A DNA stretch of 6,630 bases from Bacteroidetes bacterium CG23_combo_of_CG06-09_8_20_14_all_32_9 (GTDB taxonomy: Bacteria; Bacteroidota; Bacteroidia; Bacteroidales; GWA2-32-17): positions 1-6,630 of the forward strand of contig PCSS01000162.1 in assembly GCA_002771395.1 (NCBI GenBank), read 5' to 3'. The notes below the pieces were generated by a model, which worked only from the letters and a program-made list of their open reading frames with translations, was not told the origin of the DNA and did not search any database. The translations under genes and the position numbers were made by a program. Shown piece after piece: positions 1-5,453 of this stretch. The stretch's first letter is position 1, and each line of letters begins with the position of its first letter.

Positions 1-1088
1 TCTTTTACCCCGTCATCTACGGTGGCATATTTTATGGTTACATTTTTTGTTTCCGGTATTTCCTTTCCAATGGAGACGTAACTTCTTATAAATTTGACCC
101 CGGGTAGTTTCTCCGCTCTTTGATAAAATCGTTCGAAATCTTTGCCATAAGACCGTATATCGTTATGGAATATCGTACACTTGGTCTCGGCGTCATGGTC
201 TTTTGCCAGAATCACTTGTTTTTGGATATAGGTGCAGCAGACTGATGAACAATAACTGTTACGTCCCTCTATCATCTGTCTGGAACCGACGCAGTGAATC
301 CATGCGATTTTATGCGGATGTTTATGGTCGGAAGGTCGCAATATCTCACCTTCATGTGGACCGGTGGCACAGAGCAGTCGTTCAAAATCAAGGCTGGTAA
401 CCACGTTTGCAATTTTTCCATAGCCATAGTCGCCTCGCAACGTGGGATTGAATACCTCATAACCCGGAGCCAGAACTATTGCCCCTACTTTTATTACTTT
501 TTTCTCGGCTGTTTGATGCAGATCTATGGCGTTGTTTTTACAGACACTTACGCAAATAGAACATTTTTTTTCTTTAAGATAAAGGCAATTTTCATCTATA
601 TAAGAGATAAGGGGAACTGCCTGAGGGAAGTATATATGGATAGCTTTATTTAAGGATAAGTCTTGATTAAACGGGTCAAAGATTTGAACAGGGCAGTACT
701 CTGCACAGGTAGTACAACCCGTGCATTTGCTCTCTATAACATATCTGGGCTTTTTAATCAGGGTTACCTTGAAGTTTCCTGCTTCTCCTTCTACACTGTC
801 AACTTCAGTATAGGTCAGTATTTCTATATTGGGATGCCTGTCACATTCAATAAACTTGGGAGATTCAATGCACATAGAGCAATCATTGGTGGGAAAGGTC
901 TTATCAAACTGAGCCATCTTGCCGCCAATAGTAGGCGCTTTCTCAACCAAATAAACTTTATAACCTGAAGTGGCAATATCAAGAGCGGCTTGAATACCGC
1001 TGATACCTCCACCTACAACAATAACATCTCCAAAATTGTTGTTTGCAGGAATTTTTAAAAGTTGTTTATCAAGTGGTTCTTTTTTCAC
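1..1088 (-). CDS. bamE: HdrA-like FAD/iron-sulfur electron-transfer subunit, BamE-like (partial, 3' end outside window)
   Basis: An open frame of 362 codons runs without interruption off the left edge. Seen: an FAD/NAD Rossmann motif VVGGGISG (residues 24-31); the HdrA-type cysteines of NDCSMC (C70, C73) and C82; a [4Fe-4S] motif C122-x2-C125-x2-C128-x3-C132; a second set C168, C176, C179, C183; and the YCSSVCC signature (C280, C284, C285). Known: in class II benzoyl-CoA reductase, BamE is the HdrA-like flavoprotein proposed to take part in electron bifurcation within the cytoplasmic Bam complex, and family members are much longer than the part seen here. Start: an in-frame TAA at 1101-1103 leaves GTG at 1086-1088 as the only reasonable start; there is no in-frame ATG before the Rossmann motif and no good Shine-Dalgarno (SD) site. 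It is separated from bamD by the R-M island. A paralogous HdrA in a Bam-like complex with another substrate cannot be excluded. Confidence 0.88.
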   Translation of the reverse strand, partial: MKKEPLDKQLLKIPANNNFGDVIVVGGGISGIQAALDIATSGYKVYLVEKAPTIGGKMAQFDKTFPTNDCSMCIESPKFIECDRHPNIEILTYTEVDSVEGEAGNFKVTLIKKPRYVIESKCTGCTTCAEYCPVQIFDPFNQDLSLNKAIHIYFPQAVPLISYIDENCLYLKEKKCSICVSVCKNNAIDLHQTAEKKVIKVGAIVLAPGYEVFNPTLRGDYGYGKIANVVTSLDFERLLCATGPHEGEILRPSDHKHPHKIAWIHCVGSRQMIEGRNSYCSSVCCTYIQKQVILAKDHDAETKCTIFHNDIRSYGKDFERFYQRAEKLPGVKFIRSYVSIGKEIPETKNVTIKYATVDDGVK

Positions 1089-1121
1089 TTTTTTATGTCT
1101 TTAGTATTATCGGTTTCCCTT

Positions 1122-1148
1122 TTTTTATTCAAAATTATGTTGTGTCAA
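1122..1148 (-). promoter_or_regulatory. possible sigma-70-type promoter ahead of bamE
   Basis: On the minus strand a perfect TTGACA (1148-1143) is followed after 15 bases by TAAAAA (1127-1122), which matches four of six positions of TATAAT. A start of transcription near 1115 would give a leader of about 27 nt before the GTG of the HdrA-like gene. The -10 is weak, the spacing is short and the region is A+T-rich, so this may be chance. It matters because the inserted R-M island would otherwise leave bamE dependent on long read-through. Confidence 0.22.
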
Positions 1149-1184
1149 GTTTTCACAAGCCCTCTGCATTGTCACATGTTCGGG

Positions 1185-1373
1185 CTACTTGTTGTATTTT
1201 GCAAAATAGTCATCAATCTCTGGTCTTAATTCAATTCCGGCTTTTTCAAAACAGTCAAGCAAGTTATTGTATGTTCCTGCTCCTGAAAGAAAATCCCAAA
1301 ACTCCTGTGCAACCATTACTTCTTTATTCAAATCAAACATTCCTTTCATTGTTCATCGCGCATAAGGTTTAGG
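1185..1373 (-). pseudogene. C-terminal remnant of a TdeIII-like type II restriction endonuclease
   Basis: In one frame the minus strand reads PKPYAR-stop-TMKGMFDL, then a tail with the motif EFWDFLSGAGTY, the segment GIELRPEIDDYF, and a natural TAG at 1185-1187. From memory, TdeIII-family endonucleases end with a closely similar stretch of about 60 residues in which a Trp follows the PKPYxR motif. Here that codon is TGA (1353-1355), one base from TGG. The homology stops a few codons upstream, next to the end of the neighbouring endonuclease, so the rest of the gene is gone. A 54-codon ORF from ATG 1349 could still be translated but would lack any catalytic site. It lies at the 3' edge of the R-M island and probably belonged with the truncated methyltransferase at the other edge. 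The family assignment is recall, not an alignment. Confidence 0.6.
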
Positions 1374-1384
1374 CATAGAATGTT

Positions 1385-2299
1385 TTATAAATAATTTAAC
1401 AAAACTTTTTCAATACTTTGTCTCCCAGTACCATATTTTTTTTCCCAATCTTTAATCAACAATTTCTTTTTCAATTCCAATTCATCTGAAAATTTGGTGG
1501 GTTCATTCTTCATAATAATATCAATCCAATTAAGTACTTTTTGACAATATCCATTCTCATCCGCAATGAAGTCCCATAATTCTTTTCCAATCAATGTGGA
1601 ATCGGGGTAACCGATTAAAGTAGTTTGAATTTGTGAATTTATTTGTTTGCGTGTGCCATAAGTCATTCCCAACATTGGAATATTTTTGATTTTATCTTTT
1701 ATATTTTGAATGTGCGAATTTAGTTGCCTGACTTGTTCTATGGACATTGTATTTGGACTTGATTTAATTTGAAACTGATAGTTGATATTTTTCTTTTTTA
1801 TTTTCATATCAAATCCACCAAGTGCCGGTTTTTCTGCTCCGCTACATAGCAATAAACCCTCAACTGTAAAACCCCAAGAGGTAACGATAGAGCGGGTTAT
1901 CTTTTGATAAAAATAAAAAGTTACAACTTCTTTATGGTCATCAAAGCCAAATGCTTTTACTAAAAAAGGATTGATTAAAAGATTTTCTAAAGTTGTATTT
2001 TTAAGTTCAGAGATGCTGTTTTTAACAAAGTCCTTAATCAAAACCGTAATCCAAAAACCATCCACGGATTTTGATTTGTCAAATAAATATTCGTCAATAA
2101 TATTTTGGATTTCAGCAATTTGTTCTTTCGAAAGTTTTGATTTGCCTTTTGAATTTTTAAACTGCAAAAGTTTTTTTGAATCAAAGAAATTTTTAATAGA
2201 ACAATCATAAAAATCAGCAATAGCAACAGCGGTCGTTTCGCTAATCTTATTAACCTTCTTACACAAGTAAGTAATTAGTTTTTCTTCGCTGTATTCCAT
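1385..2299 (-). CDS. type II restriction endonuclease, PD-(D/E)XK type, specificity unknown
   Basis: A 304-residue protein with no membrane segment or signal peptide. Residues 5-48 look like a helix-hairpin-helix or small helical DNA-binding region (KVNKISETTAVAIADFY). The probable nuclease core runs from about 125 to 215: E148, then GGFD with D164, then FQIKSS with Q177-x-K179, consistent with a PD...(E/Q)xK metal-dependent site in which Gln replaces the usual acidic residue. A C-terminal KELWDFI segment (239-245) recalls the tail of several type II enzymes. It starts 3 nt after the methyltransferase stop and so is surely co-expressed with it, which is the main support for the role of partner endonuclease. 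There is no SD, but the leader is purine-rich. The DNA is strongly A+T-rich compared with the bam genes. I do not recognise the exact REBASE family. It appears intact. Confidence 0.75.
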   Translation of the reverse strand: MEYSEEKLITYLCKKVNKISETTAVAIADFYDCSIKNFFDSKKLLQFKNSKGKSKLSKEQIAEIQNIIDEYLFDKSKSVDGFWITVLIKDFVKNSISELKNTTLENLLINPFLVKAFGFDDHKEVVTFYFYQKITRSIVTSWGFTVEGLLLCSGAEKPALGGFDMKIKKKNINYQFQIKSSPNTMSIEQVRQLNSHIQNIKDKIKNIPMLGMTYGTRKQINSQIQTTLIGYPDSTLIGKELWDFIADENGYCQKVLNWIDIIMKNEPTKFSDELELKKKLLIKDWEKKYGTGRQSIEKVLLNYL

Positions 2300-2302
2300 T
2301 TT

Positions 2303-3163
2303 TTATTTTTTATGTGCGTATTTGGTTTGTGGTTCAAATAAAACAAGTTCTTTTTCAGTTTCTATTTGTGATTTAATCAACTCACAATATTCAGGTAAAA
2401 TCTCAATGCCAATTGAATTACGATGTATGCGTTTTGCGACAACTAATGTAGTTCCGGAACCCGCAAACGGGTCAAGCACTGTATCATCTTGTTTTGTAAA
2501 AAGTTTAATAAACCATTCGGGTAATTCTTCGGGAAAAGGAGCGCTGTGATTTTTATTGTTACAGACCGTTGCAAAATGCAAAACATTAGTGGGATATACT
2601 TTATCCCTGTTCAACCAATTTGAAATGTTCTTTCCAAAACCACTCCCGCTTTTTGAATTGTCTCTTATTTTGTCTGTCTCACTTAAATTTTTTAATCTGC
2701 CATTTGCCCAATCACCAACTGGAAGCATAACCTCTTCCTGAAACATATTAAATTTTTTTGTTTTATTAAATTGAATACACCTTTCCCAAGCATCTCGAAA
2801 ACGATTAGGCCATTTCCCAGGATATGAATTTTTTTTATGCCAAATATATTCTTCTGTCCATAACCAACCTTGTTTTCTTAATGCTAAAATTAATTCAATC
2901 ACATAAGTATGACGCTCTCCTTCTTCAGCTTTTTCTTTAATATTTAAAATAAAAGTTCCTGTCGGTTTTAAAACTCGTAATAATTCATTTGAAATTGGTA
3001 AAAACCATTCTACATAATTCTCTGGCTTAATACCGCCGTATGTATTTTTTCGACTATCAGCATAAGGTGGTGACGTAACTATCAAATCAATTGAATTTTC
3101 TTTAATATCTTTTAAAACTTCTTTGCTGTCTCCTTGAATTATTTTTGTAGTGATTTCTTTCAT
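2303..3163 (-). CDS. site-specific DNA methyltransferase, SPPY type (probably N4-cytosine, possibly N6-adenine)
   Basis: A 286-residue amino-methyltransferase with motifs in the beta-class order. The catalytic motif IV TSPPY is at 30-34, followed by a variable middle that may hold the target-recognition region (about 110-190). Then come a motif X-like APFPEELPEWFIK (208-220), the SAM-binding motif I DPFAGSGTT (231-239) and motif II GIEI (252-255). SPPY rather than DPPY favours exocyclic N4-cytosine methylation, although N6-adenine enzymes with SPPY exist. It would protect the genome from the endonuclease encoded 3 nt downstream. Its ATG overlaps the stop of the 70-aa gene as ATGA, suggesting translational coupling; no SD is seen. 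Length and motif set look complete. The recognition sequence cannot be read from the protein. Confidence 0.9.
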   Translation of the reverse strand: MKEITTKIIQGDSKEVLKDIKENSIDLIVTSPPYADSRKNTYGGIKPENYVEWFLPISNELLRVLKPTGTFILNIKEKAEEGERHTYVIELILALRKQGWLWTEEYIWHKKNSYPGKWPNRFRDAWERCIQFNKTKKFNMFQEEVMLPVGDWANGRLKNLSETDKIRDNSKSGSGFGKNISNWLNRDKVYPTNVLHFATVCNNKNHSAPFPEELPEWFIKLFTKQDDTVLDPFAGSGTTLVVAKRIHRNSIGIEILPEYCELIKSQIETEKELVLFEPQTKYAHKK

Positions 3164-3372
3164 GTTGTTTCTATTTCAATGCATTCAAAGGTTTCATTTA
3201 AGGTACATTCCATATTTTCAATTTCAAATTTTTCTTTTTGCCTGTCAACATCCGTAGAAATATCCTGAATGTTGCCTGTGTAAAATTCACAAACCCGTTT
3301 AGCTTCACCTGATGTTTCAGCGTTAACTGTTATAACGTAATTTTTTGATAGAACTACTTGATATGTTTTCAT
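3160..3372 (-). CDS. small conserved-looking protein of the R-M operon, function unknown
   Basis: A 70-residue acidic protein that starts with the strand-like KTYQVVLSKNYVITVNAET and continues with a helix (SGEAKRVCEFYTG) and an acidic C-terminal half (EIENMECTLNETFECIEIE). This 'beta strand, V-x-V-x-AE, EA helix' layout resembles small proteins such as DpnD/PcfM that accompany some restriction loci, but I would not assign it to that family. No catalytic motif, HTH or membrane segment is seen. ATGA overlaps tie it both to the truncated upstream gene and to the downstream methyltransferase, so it belongs to the R-M transcription unit. Possible roles such as control or accessory protein are guesses from position only. 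Confidence 0.65.
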   Translation of the reverse strand: MKTYQVVLSKNYVITVNAETSGEAKRVCEFYTGNIQDISTDVDRQKEKFEIENMECTLNETFECIEIETT

Positions 3373-3743
3373 GATTTTTTCTTTTTAAATTCATCAGTGT
3401 GGCTGTCAAGAAAATATTCTACAAGTTGCGGAATGTATTTTCCCTTGTAAGGATGAAGTCTATGAACGTGTTTTGTTGTGTCTGATTCCTTCAGATAGTC
3501 AAATGAAAGATGCCAGTTTAAATCGCTGCCCAATTGCTCTTTCCAGTCTATTTCTCTTTTGCCATAAAACGATTCGTAGTATTTCAGCAGGTCGTTTTTT
3601 TTAATTAGAGAACTGCCGTTGTCGCAGATTTTCCGTATTTTTCCATAGGAAATCAAATAGGAAATGTTGGAAGTTGTAACATCTTTTTTGAGAAATTCCG
3701 ATGCCCAAACACTTGCTTCTTTTATTGTCAAAAGGTCATTCAT
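3369..3743 (-). pseudogene. N-terminal fragment of a DNA methyltransferase (HTH plus pre-catalytic segment), catalytic domain lost
   Basis: 124 codons. Residues 3-56 resemble an excisionase/MerR-like helix-turn-helix (TIKEASVWASEFL, then LIKKNDLLKYY). Residues 62-119 carry a highly characteristic segment (WKEQLGSDLNW; HVHRLHPYKGKYIPQLVEY) that, from memory, lies directly before the SAM-binding DPFCGSGTT motif in a family of long, HTH-containing type II methyltransferases. Here the frame ends in a lysine run (FKKKKS-stop) before that motif, and no downstream frame continues the domain; instead the next gene begins with an ATGA overlap. So only the N-terminal part of an enzyme of roughly 400-500 residues remains. 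The piece might still act as a DNA-binding regulator of the operon, so it need not be dead. It starts 29 nt after the bamD stop, with no clear SD. Confidence 0.65.
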
Positions 3744-3772
3744 TTTTTGTCTTTTTCAATGCCACATTTGAT

Positions 3773-4927
3773 TCAGGAAATCACTTCCTGAATAATTTCT
3801 GTTATGTCTTTTATCTTTATGGCTTCACTATCTTTCCGTGATAATAAGCTATCTTCAAAATTAGCGATGCAATAAGGACAAGAAGTAACCAACACTTTAG
3901 CTCCGGTTGCAACTGCCTGTTCTAACCTAAGGTCAGATAATCTTTCACCTTTTGGTGTATCCATCCAAATTCTGCCTCCACCGCCACCACAGCAAAGCGA
4001 ATTTTCCCTCGAATCAACCATCTCGGTAAGTTCTATACCAGATATTTTCTGTAAAATCTTTCGGGGTTCATCGTATATTCCATTATGCCGGCCCAAATAA
4101 CACGGATCGTGATAGGTAATTTTTTTCTCATACTCCTTGTTAAATACAAGCCGTCCCTCATTAATAAGCCCGAATAAATATTGTGTGATATGAACAACTT
4201 CAAAGTTTACCATAAATTCAGGATATTCGTTTTTAAAAGTATGGTAGCAATGAGGTGAAGAAACAAGAATTTTTTTCACACCATGAGCAATAAAGGTTTT
4301 GATATTTTCTTTTGCTAATTTTCTAAATAATTCCTCGTCGCCAGTTTTGCGGATACTTTCTCCACAGCAATTCTCCTTAATTCCCAGTATTCCGAAATTT
4401 ACTCCTGCTTTATTAAGGATACTGGCTGTAGCTTTGGCTACTTTTTTTAATCGCGGGTCATAACTAAGGTAACACCCGGGAAAATATAAAATTTCCATGC
4501 CCTCTGTGAATGTATTTACAGAAAGACCTTCTGCCCAGTCCGCCCTTTTTTTTCGCTCTTCAGAAAAAGGGTTACCTTCGCTACTAAGACCTGATCTTAT
4601 GGAACGTATAGGATTGGCAGAAGCCGGATATACACCATATTCAGTTGCAATCCTGCGCAAAGCTACGCAGGATTCTACCTGTTTTACGTCTCTTGGACAC
4701 TGTTTGGCGCATTTTCCGCAAGTAGTACAACGCCATATATCTTCACCTTCTATCTCCGACATCCCGAAAGTAGCCTGCCGGACTATTTTGCGCATACTGA
4801 AATTTATCAGTTGGTTCCACGGACAAACAGTATCGCATTTTCCACACTGGTAGCATAATTTAAAAGCATCTCCACCTTTTGCTTTTATAATGTCAGCAAT
4901 CTCTTTGTAGTCGGCTATATTTTCCAT
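3773..4927 (-). CDS. bamD: HdrB/HdrD-like CCG-domain iron-sulfur protein, BamD-like
   Basis: A 384-residue cytoplasmic protein. Two ferredoxin motifs come first: C25-x2-C28-x2-C31-x3-C35-P and C67-x2-C70-x2-C73-x3-C77-P, for two [4Fe-4S] clusters. Two CCG (cysteine-rich) domains follow: GCY (C152), CCGES (C187-188) and PHCYH (C227); then PCYLG (C276), CCGGGGGR (C312-313) and CPYC (C350, C353), as in heterodisulfide-reductase subunits that bind noncubane clusters. Known: BamD is thought to carry electrons between the HdrA-like BamE and the BamBC catalytic core. Start: ATG 4927 gives MENIADYKEI, which matches what I recall of the family; an in-frame TTG at 4948 would add seven residues, but it lies inside the inverted repeat of the neighbouring element. 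No strong SD precedes either. All key cysteines are present and the gene looks intact. Confidence 0.92.
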   Translation of the reverse strand: MENIADYKEIADIIKAKGGDAFKLCYQCGKCDTVCPWNQLINFSMRKIVRQATFGMSEIEGEDIWRCTTCGKCAKQCPRDVKQVESCVALRRIATEYGVYPASANPIRSIRSGLSSEGNPFSEERKKRADWAEGLSVNTFTEGMEILYFPGCYLSYDPRLKKVAKATASILNKAGVNFGILGIKENCCGESIRKTGDEELFRKLAKENIKTFIAHGVKKILVSSPHCYHTFKNEYPEFMVNFEVVHITQYLFGLINEGRLVFNKEYEKKITYHDPCYLGRHNGIYDEPRKILQKISGIELTEMVDSRENSLCCGGGGGRIWMDTPKGERLSDLRLEQAVATGAKVLVTSCPYCIANFEDSLLSRKDSEAIKIKDITEIIQEVIS

Positions 4928-4934
4928 CTTCTTT

Positions 4935-4951
4935 ATTTCAGATTTCAAATT
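4935..4951. repeat. inverted repeat, right-hand partner of 5403-5419
   Basis: ATTTCAGATTTCAAATT is the exact reverse complement of AATTTGAAATCTGAAAT at 5403-5419. It sits between the ancestral stop of the four-helix-bundle gene (4954-4956) and the ATG of the BamD-like gene (4925-4927), so it forms most of the bamD leader. Confidence 0.85.
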
Positions 4952-4953
4952 AT

Positions 4954-5342
4954 TTATTTGTACTTAATTCCTTTAATACCTGAAGTATTCAAATACGCCA
5001 TAAAACCATTTAAGTTTTACTGATTTCTTCTGCTAAAGTAAAAGAAGATTCAAATTCCTCTTGTGAAATATGCTTTCGGTCAATAGCCCTATATAGTTGA
5101 GAGCGAACCTCTCCGCAAGAACCTTTTGCTATGCTGAGAAATTGTTTGAATTCGCCTTTGCCATCACGTTCAAATCCTTCAGCAATATTATCCATCACTG
5201 AACCGCTTGAGTCATTAATCTGGTCTCTTAGTTTATAATCACGGGCAAATGAACCTTTTAAAGTAAGAGGATAAATTAAGTTACAAAGCTGACGTGCTTT
5301 TTGCCAAATTTCAAGGTCTTCAAATCTTTTTATTGTTACCAT
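4954..5342 (-). pseudogene. four-helix-bundle protein (S23/IVP family), frameshifted near the C-terminus
   Basis: The frame from ATG 5342 encodes 110 residues ending at TAA 5010-5012. Seen: the family start VTIKRFEDLEIWQKARQL and the core DQINDSSGSVMDNIAEGFER at about 40-59, typical of the S23 (23S rRNA intervening sequence) four-helix-bundle family related to Avd. After the stop another frame continues NGFMAYLNTSGIKGIKYK to TAA at 4954-4956, which is the usual C-terminal end of the family. Adding back one base near 5010-5012 (TTA instead of TA) would give a normal 129-residue protein; the 389-bp span is one short of 130 codons. The 110-residue product keeps three helices and most of the fourth, so it might still fold. 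The family's function is unknown. Confidence 0.8.
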
Positions 5343-5350
5343 AATTACAT

Positions 5351-5420
5351 TGTGATTTACAATTTGTGTTATACTATCTGCAATCTGCGATATGAAATTT
5401 GAAATTTGAAATCTGAAATT
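5351..5420. repeat. degenerate heptanucleotide tandem array, ten units
   Basis: Read on the plus strand from 5351 in steps of seven: TGTGATT, TACAATT, TGTGTTA, TACTATC, TGCAATC, TGCGATA, TGAAATT, TGAAATT, TGAAATC, TGAAATT. Every unit starts with TG or TA and most have AT at positions 5-6. The four units farthest from the four-helix-bundle gene are nearly identical, while those nearer its ATG are diverged. The 5343-5453 interval otherwise holds no gene. Confidence 0.75.
5403..5419. repeat. inverted repeat, left-hand partner of 4935-4951
   Basis: AATTTGAAATCTGAAAT, the last units of the heptamer array, is exactly reverse-complementary to 4935-4951, 451 bp away on the other side of the four-helix-bundle gene. 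Confidence 0.85.
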
Positions 5421-5453
5421 GAAAAAAATGTAGGGTTTTATTTCGTTTCATTA

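Larger units (their letters stand above)
1103..3747 (-). mobile_element. restriction-modification island inserted between bamD and bamE
   Basis: Four reading frames and one remnant related to restriction and modification fill the whole interval between two genes that are normally adjacent in Bam clusters. The A+T content is visibly higher than in the flanking genes. A 7-bp direct repeat, TGTCTTT, lies at both edges (1096-1102 and 3748-3754) and could be a duplication or microhomology from insertion, but in such A+T-rich DNA it could also be chance. No integrase or transposase is present. Boundaries are approximate. Confidence 0.6.
4935..5420 (-). mobile_element. four-helix-bundle element with heptamer array and inverted ends
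   Basis: This 486-bp unit lies between bamC and bamD. It consists of a heptamer array, one four-helix-bundle gene and a short inverted copy of the array. The outer ends form a 17-bp perfect inverted repeat (4935-4951 and 5403-5419). No transposase is present, so if it moves it must rely on another enzyme or on RNA-mediated insertion. Whether the unit is mobile is inference from its symmetry and from a similarly built neighbour at 6035-6217. Confidence 0.45.

Noticed and set aside
1140..1186. Hairpins TTGTG/CACAA (1140-1144 with 1154-1158) and AGCCC/GGGCT (1158-1162 with 1182-1186), considered as a terminator or an integron attC-like site
   Set aside because: Stems of five pairs only, no T-run after them on the minus strand, and no matching core sites of attC type. 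Chance hairpins cannot be excluded.
203..1372. Several plus-strand open frames (203-400, 294-653, 663-968, 1043-1372)
   Set aside because: All but the last lie wholly opposite the BamE-like gene, whose minus frame shows dense conserved motifs; the last covers its start and the TdeIII-like remnant. None of the plus-strand products shows a recognisable family feature.
2038..2226. Alternative frames inside the endonuclease and methyltransferase genes (also 1971-2210, 2322-2549, 2556-2741)
   Set aside because: They are by-products of A+T-rich coding sequence, with low-complexity translations and no plausible starts.
4497..4853. Plus-strand frame of 118 codons opposite bamD, and similar ones at 5519-5701 and 5711-5977 opposite bamC
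   Set aside because: The minus-strand genes carry all expected cysteine motifs; the plus frames are antisense shadows.
4946..4948. TTG as the start of the BamD-like protein, adding seven residues
   Set aside because: The extra residues come from the inverted repeat of the inserted element; the family N-terminus begins naturally at the ATG at 4927.
4935..5420. Whether the 17-bp inverted repeats and heptamers are a CRISPR array
   Set aside because: Units are 7 bp and contiguous with no spacers, and no cas genes are present.
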